Source: Leucobacter luti
GTDB taxonomy: Bacteria > Actinomycetota > Actinomycetes > Actinomycetales > Microbacteriaceae
Assembly (NCBI RefSeq): GCF_019464495.1
Contig: NZ_CP080492.1
Location: 310,001 to 374,000, forward strand
DNA: 64,000 nucleotides
Reading direction: 5' to 3'
Shown here: one piece after another, positions 7,249 through 16,215 of the stretch
Position numbering within the stretch: position 1 is the first letter of the stretch
Layout: every line of letters begins with the position of its first letter
Notes under the pieces: model-generated
Told to the model about the DNA's origin: nothing
Seen by the model: the letters and a program-made list of their open reading frames with translations, nothing else
Database searches by the model: none
Translations under genes and position numbers: made by a program

Positions 7249-9216
7249 GTGGCCGATGGCTTCTCCCTGTTCACTGATCGCTCGATCGTCGCAATCCGCC
7301 TCAACGGCGAACTCCGCGACCTGGCAACAGAGGTCACTGACACGGACACGGTTGAGCCCGTCTCCATCGAATCGGAAGACGGGCTGAACATTCTCCGGCA
7401 CTCAGCCGCACACGTACTGGCACAGGCTGTGCAGCGCATCAACCCGGAAACCACACTCGGGATTGGCCCGCCCATCACCGATGGTTTCTACTACGACTTC
7501 GATCCGGCCGAACCGTTCACGCCGGAAGACCTGAAGGCGATCTCCGCTGAAATGCAGAAAATCGTCAAGCAGGGTCAGCGTTTCGTGCGCCGTGTCGTGA
7601 CCGAAGACGAGGCACGTGCCGAGCTCGCGAACGAGCCATACAAGCTCGAGCTCATTGGGCTCAAGGGCGGCGCCGCTGAGGGGGGCGACAACGAGAACGT
7701 TGAGGTCGGCGGCGCCGAACTGACGATCTACGACAACGTTGACCCGAAGACCGGCGAGGTCTGCTGGAAGGATCTCTGCCGCGGGCCCCACGTTCCGAGC
7801 ACACGAGTCATCGGCAACGGCTGGGCGCTCATGCGCAGCGCAGGGGCCTACTGGCGCGGCAGCGAGGCAAACCCGATGCTGCAGCGCATCTATGGCACCG
7901 CTTGGCCCACGAAGGATGAGCTTCGCGCCTACCAGACACGCTTAGAGGAGGCGGCAAAGCGCGACCACCGCAAGCTCGGCGTCGAACTTGATCTGTTCAG
8001 TTTCCCCGATGAAATTGGTTCGGGTCTCGCAGTGTTCCACCCGAAGGGTGGCATCATCCGCCACGAGATTGAAAACTACATGCGCACGGAGCTGTTGAAG
8101 AACGGCTACGAGGTCGTCAATAGCCCGCATATCACGAAGGGTTCGCTGTTCGAGACGAGCCAGCACCTGAACTGGTACAAGGACGGAATGTTCCCGGCCA
8201 TGCACCTCGACGAGGTCAAGGACGCGGACGGCAACGTCACGAAGCAGGGCCAGGACTATTACCTGAAGCCGATGAACTGCCCCTTCCACAATCTGATCTT
8301 CCGTGCGCGGGCCCGCAGCTATCGTGAGTTGCCGCTGCGTCTCGCGGAGTTCGGCACGGTGTACCGCTACGAGAAATCGGGCACGCTCTCCGGCCTCACC
8401 CGCGTGCGCGGCTTGACGCAGGACGATGCGCACATCTACGTCACCGATGAACAGGTCAAGGGCGAGATCAAGAAGCAACTGGAGTTTGTCTTCGACACCT
8501 TGCGCGCATACGGTCTGAACGATTTCTACCTCGAGCTCTCCACCCGTGACCCTGAAAAGTCGGTGGGCACCGAAGCGCAGTGGGCTGACGCGGAGCAGAC
8601 GCTGCGCGAGATCGGTGAGGAATCGGGCCTCGAGCTCGTCGCCGATCCCGGCGGTGCGGCGTTCTACGGACCCAAGATCTCGGTCCAGGCGCGGGATGCG
8701 ATTGGGCGCACATGGCAGCTTTCGACCGTGCAGCTTGACTTCAATCAGCCAGCGCTGTTCGAGCTCGAGTACGCGGCAGCCGACGGTACCCGCAAGCAGC
8801 CGGTCATGATTCACCGTGCGCTGCTCGGATCAGTGGAGCGATTCTTCGCGATCCTGCTTGAGCACTACGCCGGCGCGTTCCCCGTTTGGCTCTCTCCAAC
8901 CCAGGTCGTTGGGATTCCGGTCGCCGAGCAGTACGGTCCATATCTCGACGACGTGATCGCGCAGTTGCGTGCCCGAGGTGTTCGCGCCGAGGTCGACCAC
9001 AGCGACGATCGCATGCCGAAGAAGATTCGTACGCACACGAAGGGCAAGATCCCGTTCCAGCTCATTGCAGGCGAGGAGGACCGCGCCGCCGGCGCAGTTT
9101 CCTTCCGGTTCCGGGATGGCACGCAGCTCAACGGCGTTCCGGTCTCCGAGGCCATCGAGCGGATCGTGGGCTCGATCGAGTCGCATGAGCAGGTGTCGAC
9201 GGCGTGGACCGCGTAG
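7249..9216 (+). CDS. thrS: Threonyl-tRNA synthetase
   Basis: ThrRS charges tRNA-Thr in the cytosol. The 655-residue product has the expected order: a TGS-like N-terminal part, the editing domain with the [11 protein letters not shown] zinc/His motif, class II catalytic motifs ([14 protein letters not shown] with the zinc Cys, [12 protein letters not shown], and [13 protein letters not shown]), and the anticodon-binding C-terminal domain. Start GTG has GAAGGAG 9 nt upstream. The HIT-family gene begins inside its last codons, an actinobacterial gene pair also seen in Mycobacterium. Confidence 0.97.
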   Translation: MADGFSLFTDRSIVAIRLNGELRDLATEVTDTDTVEPVSIESEDGLNILRHSAAHVLAQAVQRINPETTLGIGPPITDGFYYDFDPAEPFTPEDLKAISAEMQKIVKQGQRFVRRVVTEDEARAELANEPYKLELIGLKGGAAEGGDNENVEVGGAELTIYDNVDPKTGEVCWKDLCRGPHVPSTRVIGNGWALMRSAGAYWRGSEANPMLQRIYGTAWPTKDELRAYQTRLEEAAKRDHRKLGVELDLFSFPDEIGSGLAVFHPKGGIIRHEIENYMRTELLKNGYEVVNSPHITKGSLFETSQHLNWYKDGMFPAMHLDEVKDADGNVTKQGQDYYLKPMNCPFHNLIFRARARSYRELPLRLAEFGTVYRYEKSGTLSGLTRVRGLTQDDAHIYVTDEQVKGEIKKQLEFVFDTLRAYGLNDFYLELSTRDPEKSVGTEAQWADAEQTLREIGEESGLELVADPGGAAFYGPKISVQARDAIGRTWQLSTVQLDFNQPALFELEYAAADGTRKQPVMIHRALLGSVERFFAILLEHYAGAFPVWLSPTQVVGIPVAEQYGPYLDDVIAQLRARGVRAEVDHSDDRMPKKIRTHTKGKIPFQLIAGEEDRAAGAVSFRFRDGTQLNGVPVSEAIERIVGSIESHEQVSTAWTA

Positions 9217-9758
9217 AAGATCTCAACACCACCGCCGCGGTGGGCACCCCGGACGACATGGAGCGGCTGTGGGTGCCCCACCGTATGGTGTACGTCAAGG
9301 ATCACCACCAGCCTGATCACCGGGACTGCCCGTTCTGTGAAGCGCCGTCGAAGACCGACGAGGATGCCCTCATCGTGGCACGCGGCACCACCGCATATGT
9401 CATCCTGAACCTGTTTCCGTATAACACGGGCCACATGCTGGTGTGCCCGTACCGCCACATCGCAGGGTATGACGAGGCGACTGCCGAAGAGGTTGCCGAG
9501 ATCGGCGAGCTCACACAGCGCGCGATGCGGATCGCACGCGAGGTGATGGGGTGCGACGGATTCAACCTCGGCATGAACCAGGGCGCGATCGCGGGCGCGG
9601 GTGTAGCCGCGCATCTGCACCAGCACATCGTGCCACGGTGGGCATCTGACGCAAACTTCTTCCCGATCATCGCGAGAACCAAAGCTCTGCCGCAGCTCCT
9701 CGGCGAGGTCAGAGAGAAGCTGGCGACTGCGTGGGCCGATCCTCCTGACGGGGTCTAG
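9204..9758 (+). CDS. HIT-family nucleotide hydrolase/phosphorylase
   Basis: The 184-residue protein carries the histidine triad [10 protein letters not shown] near residues 140-150 and the [17 protein letters not shown] region of the HIT fold. The GTG start overlaps the end of thrS by 13 bp, so translation is probably coupled. The mycobacterial homologue next to thrS is a diadenosine-tetraphosphate phosphorylase. That role fits here because aminoacyl-tRNA synthetases make Ap4A as a by-product, but the exact substrate is inferred. The N-terminal CPFCE is also typical of this group. Confidence 0.9.
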   Translation: MDRVEDLNTTAAVGTPDDMERLWVPHRMVYVKDHHQPDHRDCPFCEAPSKTDEDALIVARGTTAYVILNLFPYNTGHMLVCPYRHIAGYDEATAEEVAEIGELTQRAMRIAREVMGCDGFNLGMNQGAIAGAGVAAHLHQHIVPRWASDANFFPIIARTKALPQLLGEVREKLATAWADPPDGV

Positions 9759-9811
9759 CGCGCACGCGCTCTCTGCGTCGTTGCGTCGATTCCTCCCGAG
9801 TACTCTGAAAG

Positions 9812-9817
9812 TAGACT
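9812..9817 (+). promoter_or_regulatory. -10 box (TAGACT) of yebC
   Basis: TAGACT lies 24 nt before the GTG start, leaving room for the AGGAG ribosome site at 9831-9835. Confidence 0.5.
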
Positions 9818-9841
9818 TTCCCGAAACGTTAGGAGTCCGAA

Positions 9842-10606
9842 GTGTCCGGACATTCCAAGTGGGCAACCACGAAGCACAAGAAGGCCATCATCGATTCGCG
9901 CCGCGCGAAGGCCTTTGCGAAGTACATCAAGAACATTGAGGTGGCGGCTCGGATCGGTGGCGCCGACATGTCGGGGAACCCGACTCTTGTTGACGCAGTG
10001 CAAAAGGCAAAGAAGAACTCGGTTCCCGGTGACAACATCGACCGGGCAATCAAGCGCGGGGCGGGCCTCGACGGCGAGGCCGTTGAGTACACCACGATCA
10101 TGTATGAAGGCTACGGACCCAACGGTGTCGCGCTCATGATCGAGTGTCTGACCGACAACAAGAACCGAGCGGCAGCAGAGGTGCGCACTGCGTTGAACCG
10201 CAACGGTGGAACTCTCGCCGATCCAGGCAGTGTCGCGTACAACTTCGCGCGCAAGGGTGTCATTACGGTTCCAGCGGCGGACACGACTGAGGACGACGTC
10301 CTCGTAGCGGTGCTCGAGGCCGGCGCTGAGGAAGTCAACCCGACCCCCAATGGTGAAGCATTCGAAGTGCTGACCGATCCGTCCGATCTCGTTGCAGCGC
10401 GTACCGCTCTCGTTGACGCCGGCATTGACTATGACTCGGCCGACGCCGAGTTTGTTCCGAACCTGAAGGTGGAAATCGACGCGAACACGGCCCGCACGGT
10501 GTTCCGCCTCATCGACGCGCTCGAAGACAGCGACGATGTGCAGAACGTATTCTCCAACTTCGACCTCACCGCAGAAGTGCAGGCCGAACTCGCGAACGAC
10601 GAGTAG
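9842..10606 (+). CDS. yebC: YebC/PmpR-family protein
   Basis: The product starts [15 protein letters not shown], the family signature, and is 254 residues, a normal length. YebC family members are DNA-binding regulators in some bacteria, and related proteins act as translation factors on stalled ribosomes; which role holds here is open. GTG start with AGGAG 6 nt upstream. It is followed closely by ruvC, the usual arrangement. Confidence 0.95.
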   Translation: MSGHSKWATTKHKKAIIDSRRAKAFAKYIKNIEVAARIGGADMSGNPTLVDAVQKAKKNSVPGDNIDRAIKRGAGLDGEAVEYTTIMYEGYGPNGVALMIECLTDNKNRAAAEVRTALNRNGGTLADPGSVAYNFARKGVITVPAADTTEDDVLVAVLEAGAEEVNPTPNGEAFEVLTDPSDLVAARTALVDAGIDYDSADAEFVPNLKVEIDANTARTVFRLIDALEDSDDVQNVFSNFDLTAEVQAELANDE

Positions 10607-10637
10607 CCGCTCCGCTTAGGCGGTGCACCGCGACACG

Positions 10638-11231
10638 ATGCGCATCATCGGCATCGACCCGGGCCTGACCCGCTGTGGCATCGGTATTGTCACAGCGGGT
10701 GCAGGCCGAACGGTCGAGTTTCAGCACGTTGAGGTGCTCACCAGTTCCTCGACGGCACCGCTGCCCGCGCGGTTGCATCTCCTGGGGTCGAGTATCCAGC
10801 GTCTCCTGGATGGGGAGAAGCCGGACGCAATCGCACTGGAGCGCGTGTTTGCGCAGGCCAATGTCGCGAGCGTCATGGGCGTTGCACAGATCAGCGGCGT
10901 CGTGATGTACCTGGCACAGGAACGGGGAATCCCCGTTGCGATGTACACGCCAAACGAGGTGAAGTCTCAGGTCACCGGCTACGGTTCCGCTGACAAAGCG
11001 CAAGTGACGACGATGGTGACGCGGCTATTGCGGCTCGCGTCGCCGCCGAAGCCCGCTGACGCCGCCGACGCGCTCGCGCTCGCGATTACCCACGCATGGC
11101 ACCTCGGCCGCGGCGGCGCGATGGACCGGCAGCGCGGTGACGCTGTGCCAGGGGCAGAGACTCCGGCGCAGCGCGCATGGCGCGAGGCGGAGGCGAAGGC
11201 CGGTAGACGGCGAAGTGGTCCGCGAGCGTAA
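10638..11231 (+). CDS. ruvC: Holliday junction resolvase RuvC
   Basis: RuvC cuts Holliday junctions during homologous recombination. MRIIGIDPGLTRCG carries the first catalytic Asp, IALERVF the Glu, and ADALALAITHAW the C-terminal acidic residues. ATG at 10638 gives the standard N-terminus; GTG at 10623 is an alternative. It follows yebC as usual, but ruvA and ruvB, normally next, are missing; a convergent channel gene occupies the place. The C-terminus has a basic tail (EAKAGRRRSGPRA). Confidence 0.95.
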   Translation: MRIIGIDPGLTRCGIGIVTAGAGRTVEFQHVEVLTSSSTAPLPARLHLLGSSIQRLLDGEKPDAIALERVFAQANVASVMGVAQISGVVMYLAQERGIPVAMYTPNEVKSQVTGYGSADKAQVTTMVTRLLRLASPPKPADAADALALAITHAWHLGRGGAMDRQRGDAVPGAETPAQRAWREAEAKAGRRRSGPRA

Positions 11232-11267
11232 TCACCGTGACACTACGCAGCGGCGACCGGTCCCGAT

Positions 11268-12050
11268 TCAGCCGCGTGACGGCGCCTCGGGCCCGCCACC
11301 GCTGGGCGGATCAAGGTCTGGATCCCGCAGTTCTCGCAGGTCCAGTTCTACAGTGATGGCACCCGTGTGCAACGCTTCCTCAATAACCTGTTCAACTTGA
11401 CGCTGACGCCGCAGGCGGATCCGGCTCAATGCCCGCTGCTCCGGCAGGCTCCACCCAAAGCGCACAGCAAGCAGCCGGAGCACTGCAGTCACGATCACAC
11501 ACGCCACTCCTGCGATCATCACGGGCACCCCGAGCGCGAGCAGTGCCGCCAGCGTTGATACTCCAACGAGGCTCGCCACTGCGTAGAGCGATCCGACGTG
11601 CATGAGCGCGATTGGGATATTCAACATCACGTCTCGCAGCACACCACCGCCCACGGCTGAAACTGTGCCGATGAACAGCGCGGGCACCACGGGAAGCCCC
11701 ATCGCGAGCGCTTTCGTTGTGCCAATCGCGCCAAACATGCCAATGCTGAGGGCGTCGAGCACGGTGATCAACGGGTCAACTTTTTCCAGCAGACGCGAGA
11801 GCAGCATCCCAATGAAGGCTGCCCCGGTGGCGACAATGAGGTAGAGGTTTTCACTGAATGATGCCGGAGTGACGCCGAGCAGAATGTCACGGAGAAACCC
11901 GCCACCGATTCCGGAAGCCGTGCCGATAATTGCGACTCCGAGCAGATCGATCCGTTTGAACCCGGCAGCAAACATGGCTCCCTGGAGGCTGCCCACTCCG
12001 ACCGCGATCAGGTCGATGGGCAGCGGAGTACGGAAAGTCTCGTCGAGCAC
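11268..12050 (-). CDS. TRIC/UPF0126 (YadS/YicG-type) membrane channel or transporter
   Basis: The 260-residue protein has about seven hydrophobic helices arranged as two repeats, each with the hallmark GIGGGFLRD or AVGGGVLRD motif of the bacterial TRIC (UPF0126) family. Prokaryotic TRICs form trimeric K+ channels, and the E. coli relative YicG has been linked to glycine uptake; the substrate here is unknown. The last 55 residues form a charged cytosolic tail. It converges on ruvC and is divergent from recO. Confidence 0.88.
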   Translation of the reverse strand: MLDETFRTPLPIDLIAVGVGSLQGAMFAAGFKRIDLLGVAIIGTASGIGGGFLRDILLGVTPASFSENLYLIVATGAAFIGMLLSRLLEKVDPLITVLDALSIGMFGAIGTTKALAMGLPVVPALFIGTVSAVGGGVLRDVMLNIPIALMHVGSLYAVASLVGVSTLAALLALGVPVMIAGVACVIVTAVLRLLAVRFGWSLPEQRALSRIRLRRQRQVEQVIEEALHTGAITVELDLRELRDPDLDPPSGGGPEAPSRG

Positions 12051-12157
12051 GCTCCTATTCTCTCGTACCTCCGCTGATCGCGTGCTGCCCGGAGGAGCGA
12101 TAGAGGGGCAGAACTACTCCGCGCGGCATTGTCAGCGGTGTGCGAGATAATGATGAC

Positions 12158-12880
12158 GTGCCCCTCTACCGCGAACAAGGCGTTGTGCTCCGCACGCACA
12201 AACTGGGCGAAGCCGACCGCATCGTCACGTTTCTGACGCGCGGCCGTGGGCTGCTGCGTGCCGTCGCCAAAGGCGTACGCCGCACGTCTTCCAAGTTCGG
12301 TGCCCGGCTCGAGCCGTTCATGGTGACAGACTTCCAGTGTTTTGAGGGCCGCACCCTGGACACCGTGACGCAAGCGGAGACGCTCGGGTCATACGGGGCA
12401 TCAATCAGTTCAGACTACGAGCGCTATCGCGCAGGCAGCGTGATGGTGGAAACCGCAGAGCGGCTCGCCGAGGGCGATCCTACTCCCGCGTTTTACACCC
12501 TGCTCGTCGGCGCACTGCGCACACTTGCCGCAGCCAGAATTCCTGCTGAACTGGTGCGAGACGGCTATCTGCTGCGTGCCCTGGCACACGCCGGCTGGAC
12601 GCCCGGCTTCGTCGATTGTGTGCGCTGCGGCACTCCTGGGCCGCACACCTCGGTCGCCGTGCAGTTAGGCGGTGTCGTGTGCGAAAACTGTCGCCCGCCT
12701 GGCGTACCGCGCCTCGATCCCGGCAGCATTCTGCTGCTCCAAGCGCTCCTGGCCGGCGATTGGGATACCGCAGTCGCGGCACCGGAGCGCGAGCGTGGGC
12801 AAGCCGCGGGAATCGTCGCCGCCTACACGCAGTGGCACATCGAGCGCGGCCTACGCTCGTTCAGCACTCCCCGGCTCTAA
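12158..12880 (+). CDS. recO: DNA repair protein RecO
   Basis: RecO loads RecA in the RecFOR pathway. The N-terminal OB fold starts [22 protein letters not shown], and the C-terminal part holds the zinc site CVRCG...CENC. GTG at 12158 gives the family-typical MPLY start; an in-frame GTG at 12140 is possible but would add an atypical extension. A GATAAT box at 12145-12150 ends 7 nt before the chosen start, suggesting a leaderless mRNA. Length is 240 residues. Confidence 0.93.
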   Translation: MPLYREQGVVLRTHKLGEADRIVTFLTRGRGLLRAVAKGVRRTSSKFGARLEPFMVTDFQCFEGRTLDTVTQAETLGSYGASISSDYERYRAGSVMVETAERLAEGDPTPAFYTLLVGALRTLAAARIPAELVRDGYLLRALAHAGWTPGFVDCVRCGTPGPHTSVAVQLGGVVCENCRPPGVPRLDPGSILLLQALLAGDWDTAVAAPERERGQAAGIVAAYTQWHIERGLRSFSTPRL

Positions 12881-12888
12881 TCGAACAC

Positions 12889-12894
12889 TAGACT
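12889..12894 (+). promoter_or_regulatory. -10 box (TAGACT) of uppS, leaderless type
   Basis: TAGACT ends 7 nt before the uppS ATG and no Shine-Dalgarno sequence is present, so transcription probably starts at or next to the A of ATG. Confidence 0.5.
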
Positions 12895-12901
12895 TTTGCC
12901 C

Positions 12902-13693
12902 ATGCACGCCGCACCTGACTCCCTCGTTCCGGTCGACTGGACGGGGGAGCACCCACCGCAGTTCCGTGGTCCGGCTCCGAAACACGTAGCAATCGTGATG
13001 GACGGCAATGGCCGCTGGGCCAACCAGCGCGGCCTCCCCAGAGTCGAAGGACATCGCATGGGAGAGCAAGCACTCCTCGACGTGGTTGCCGGAGCAATCC
13101 AGGCCGGCGTGACGCACCTCAGCGTCTACGCGTTCTCCACCGAGAATTGGCGCCGCTCGCCCGACGAAGTGCGGTTCCTGATGGGCTTCAACCGCGACGT
13201 CTTGCGTCGCAGGCGCGCCCAACTCGACGCTTGGAACGTGCGGATGCGCTGGGCTGGCCGCAAGCCGAAGCTCTGGGGCTCGGTCATCAACGAGCTGCGA
13301 GCATCTGAGCGCGCCACCGCCAACAACACGGGACTCACGTTGACCATGTGCGTGAACTACGGCGGCCGCAATGAGCTCGTAGATGCAGTTCGCGCCATCG
13401 CAGCAGATGTCGAGTCGGGCAGGCTCACACCGGGAGGCATCACTGAGCGCACGCTCGAGCGGCACCTGTATGTTCCCGAACTCCCGGACGTCGATCTGTT
13501 CCTGCGCAGCTCGGGAGAACAGCGCACGAGCAACTTTATGCTGTGGCAGTCCGCCTACGCAGAGATGGTGTTTTTGGACACGCTGTGGCCAGATTTCGGG
13601 CGCGCTGAACTCTGGCGCGCAATCCAGGTCTACCACGATCGAGATCGCCGCTTTGGCGGCGCAATTGACACCCCTGACGCGCCGAACCGGTGA
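12902..13693 (+). CDS. uppS: Polyprenyl (undecaprenyl-type) diphosphate synthase
   Basis: This cis-prenyltransferase makes the lipid carrier for peptidoglycan and other envelope polymers at the membrane. The product (263 residues) shows [17 protein letters not shown] with the catalytic Asp, [14 protein letters not shown], and the [18 protein letters not shown] substrate motif. ATG at 12902 is chosen over an in-frame TTG six bases upstream because of the promoter position. It follows recO by 21 bp, a common actinobacterial pairing. Confidence 0.95.
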   Translation: MHAAPDSLVPVDWTGEHPPQFRGPAPKHVAIVMDGNGRWANQRGLPRVEGHRMGEQALLDVVAGAIQAGVTHLSVYAFSTENWRRSPDEVRFLMGFNRDVLRRRRAQLDAWNVRMRWAGRKPKLWGSVINELRASERATANNTGLTLTMCVNYGGRNELVDAVRAIAADVESGRLTPGGITERTLERHLYVPELPDVDLFLRSSGEQRTSNFMLWQSAYAEMVFLDTLWPDFGRAELWRAIQVYHDRDRRFGGAIDTPDAPNR

Positions 13694-13734
13694 GCTGCGT
13701 CGTTCGCGCTGGCGCGTGAGAGAATAGGGAGGTT

Positions 13735-14922
13735 ATGACTTCCCAGACTCTTCGCGAATCCCCGCTTCGCATCGGGCCGCTTGAACTTGACGTGCCCGTG
13801 ATCCTTGCCCCGATGGCCGGGATCACGAACACTGCGTTTCGTAGGCTCTGCCGCGAGTACGGCGCCGGGCTCTACGTCAGCGAGATGATCACGAGCCGCG
13901 CGCTGGTCGAACGCACGCCGGATTCGATGCGGCTCATCAAGCATCACGAGAGCGAAACCCCGCGTTCGATCCAGCTCTACGGAGTCGATCCGAAGACGGT
14001 ATCCGAAGCCGTGCGTTTCTTGGTGGATCAGGACCTCGCCGATCACATCGATCTCAATTTCGGGTGCCCGGTCCCGAAGGTGACCCGCAAGGGGGGCGGG
14101 TCCGCGCTTCCCTGGAAGAGTGATCTTTTCCGGGCGATCGTCTCTGGCGCAGTCAAAGCCGCCGGTACGATCCCGCTCACCATCAAGATGCGCAAGGGGA
14201 TCGACGAAGATCACCTCACCTACCTCGACGCAGCGCGAGCTGCAGAAGACGCGGGCGTCGCAGCCATCGCGCTTCACGGACGCACCGCAAACGAGTTCTA
14301 CTCTGGCCAAGCCGATTGGTCGTCGATCGCGACGCTCAAGGAGACCATCACGAGCGTCCCGATCCTCGGCAACGGCGATATCTGGTCAGCGGAAGACGCG
14401 ATCCGGATGGTCCGGGAAACGGGCTGCGACGGCGTCGTCGTCGGTCGGGGCTGTCTGGGACGCCCCTGGCTCTTCGGTGATCTTGCCGCGGCTTTTCGTG
14501 CGGAGGCCGGCGAGCTCAGTCAGGATGAGGCAGAGGCCGCGATCGCGCGACCCCCGCTTGGTTTCGTCATGGAGGCGATGCGTCGACACACTGAGTTGCT
14601 CGTGGAGTTCTATGACGGCGATGAGCCACACGCCTGCCGCGATATCCGCAAACACGTCGCCTGGTATTACAAGGGGTACGGTGTGGGAGGCGATACCCGG
14701 CGTGCTCTCGCGACCGTCGAGTCGATCACACAAATGGACGAGATCTTTGGCACGATGGACCGCAGCATGCCTTACCCGGGTGAAGGGGCTGAGGGGCAGC
14801 GCGGCCGTGCTGGTTCACCCAAGCGCGTGCACTTGCCAGACGGATGGTTGAATACCCGCACCAGTGAGGGCATCGACTACGCCGACCTCGCAGAGGCCGA
14901 GCGAGACGATTCCGGTGGTTGA
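13735..14922 (+). CDS. dusB: tRNA-dihydrouridine synthase
   Basis: This FMN enzyme reduces uridines in the tRNA D-loop with NADPH. The TIM barrel begins VPVILAPMAGITNTAFRRLC, continues NFGCPVPKVTRKGGGS with the catalytic Cys, ALHGRT, and the FMN-binding NGDIW and GVVVGRGCLGRPWLF motifs. GGGAGG precedes the ATG. The 395-residue length fits the actinobacterial DusB group. It overlaps the dgt start by 8 bp. Confidence 0.94.
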   Translation: MTSQTLRESPLRIGPLELDVPVILAPMAGITNTAFRRLCREYGAGLYVSEMITSRALVERTPDSMRLIKHHESETPRSIQLYGVDPKTVSEAVRFLVDQDLADHIDLNFGCPVPKVTRKGGGSALPWKSDLFRAIVSGAVKAAGTIPLTIKMRKGIDEDHLTYLDAARAAEDAGVAAIALHGRTANEFYSGQADWSSIATLKETITSVPILGNGDIWSAEDAIRMVRETGCDGVVVGRGCLGRPWLFGDLAAAFRAEAGELSQDEAEAAIARPPLGFVMEAMRRHTELLVEFYDGDEPHACRDIRKHVAWYYKGYGVGGDTRRALATVESITQMDEIFGTMDRSMPYPGEGAEGQRGRAGSPKRVHLPDGWLNTRTSEGIDYADLAEAERDDSGG

Positions 14923-16174
14923 TCACGGCTTGCCAGCGGGGTATGGACCGGCCGATGCCGAGCGCTTCAGCCCGGAGACCCACGGGGGTGCGCGCAGCGA
15001 TTTTGCGCGTGACCGCGCCCGCGTGCTGCACTCGAGCGGCTGGCGCCGGCTCGCCGCGAAGACCCAGGTGCTCAGCCCGACGGCGGGCATCGATTTCGCA
15101 CGCAACCGGCTCACCCACTCGCTCGAAGTTGCGCAAATCGGCCGCGAGCTCGCAGTGTCACTCGGACTCGCGCAGGACGTCGTAGACACTGCGTGCCTTG
15201 CGCACGATCTCGGCCACCCGCCGTTCGGGCACAATGGCGAAAAGGCGCTGAACTCCTGGGCCGCCGACGCAGGTGGCTTCGAAGGCAATGCGCAAACCCT
15301 CCGGGTGCTCACCAGACTCGAACCGAAGCGGTTCGCTGCTGACGGCTCGAGTATTGGCCTCAACCTCACCCGCGCCACCCTTGATGCCAGCTGCAAGTAC
15401 CCGTGGAGCTTGCCCGAGGCAGCGCCTGGAAGCATGAAGTTCGGGTACTTCGCCGACGATGAGCCGGTCTTCGCCTGGCTCCGGTCTGGCGCTCCGGATC
15501 GCATCAAGTGCGCGGAGGCACAGGTGATGGACCTCTCCGATGACATCGCGTACTCAGTGCACGACTTCGAAGACGCTGTGGTGAGCGAGTACATCGATCC
15601 TGAGATTTTGACGTCCCGGTCAGGCCACGACTCCCTCATCCGCGCCGTATCGGAGTGGGCCAGTGGCGACTTTACCAGCGATCAACTTGGCGCGGCCTTC
15701 GATCGGATCTCCGAGACGGCAACGTGGCTCACTCGCTGGGATGGATCCCGTGCGCACCAAGCACAACTGAAGAATTTCACGAGCGACATGATTGGCCGCT
15801 TCGCACGGACGGCAGTTTCCGCGACTCTCGCAGCGGCCGATGGCGTGCCCCTTGCGCGCTATGGCGCCAGCATCGTGGTGCCAGTCGAGATCCGCGCCGA
15901 AATCGCGGTGCTGAAAGGTATTGTCGCGGCGTTCGTCATGGCGAGCGGTCGCAGACAACCCACCTATCGACGGCAACGCGAACTCCTCACGGATCTCCTC
16001 GAAGCGCTGTGGGCAGCGGGGGAGTCAAGCCTGGAACCGGCATTCGCTGCCGATTACCGCGCCGCGAAAGACGAGGCCGGCGCGCGGCGCGCGGTCGTCG
16101 ACCAGGTCGCTTCGCTGACAGACCAGTCCGCGATCTCCTGGCACAAACAGTTCTGCGACATCCCACTCGTCTAG
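14915..16174 (+). CDS. dgt: Deoxyguanosinetriphosphate triphosphohydrolase-like HD protein
   Basis: HD-domain dNTP triphosphohydrolases release triphosphate from dNTPs and affect nucleotide pools. The metal ligands appear as RLTHSLEVAQIGRE and ACLAHDLGHPPFGHNGE, with a later DLSDDIAYSVHDFEDA Asp. GTG at 14915 (MVDHGLPAGYG) overlaps the end of dusB and is preferred to the earlier in-frame ATG at 14864, which would encode a non-family extension. The product is 419 residues. dnaG follows after 41 bp. Confidence 0.92.
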   Translation: MVDHGLPAGYGPADAERFSPETHGGARSDFARDRARVLHSSGWRRLAAKTQVLSPTAGIDFARNRLTHSLEVAQIGRELAVSLGLAQDVVDTACLAHDLGHPPFGHNGEKALNSWAADAGGFEGNAQTLRVLTRLEPKRFAADGSSIGLNLTRATLDASCKYPWSLPEAAPGSMKFGYFADDEPVFAWLRSGAPDRIKCAEAQVMDLSDDIAYSVHDFEDAVVSEYIDPEILTSRSGHDSLIRAVSEWASGDFTSDQLGAAFDRISETATWLTRWDGSRAHQAQLKNFTSDMIGRFARTAVSATLAAADGVPLARYGASIVVPVEIRAEIAVLKGIVAAFVMASGRRQPTYRRQRELLTDLLEALWAAGESSLEPAFAADYRAAKDEAGARRAVVDQVASLTDQSAISWHKQFCDIPLV

Positions 16175-16202
16175 CCCGGCGCAGCAGCACACACGACGGC
16201 GC

Positions 16203-16208
16203 TAAGCT
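16203..16208 (+). promoter_or_regulatory. -10 box (TAAGCT) of dnaG, leaderless type
   Basis: TAAGCT ends 7 nt before the dnaG ATG and no ribosome site is visible, fitting leaderless initiation. Confidence 0.4.
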
Positions 16209-16215
16209 GGCAGCT

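Noticed and set aside
8865..9866. Long minus-strand frame opposite thrS and the HIT gene
   Set aside because: Shadow of two clear plus-strand genes; GC-rich DNA keeps the opposite frame open.
15655..16215. Upstream extension of the dnaG frame
   Set aside because: It lies entirely inside dgt in another frame; the DnaG family start is MAGRIRASDVEEVK at 16216.
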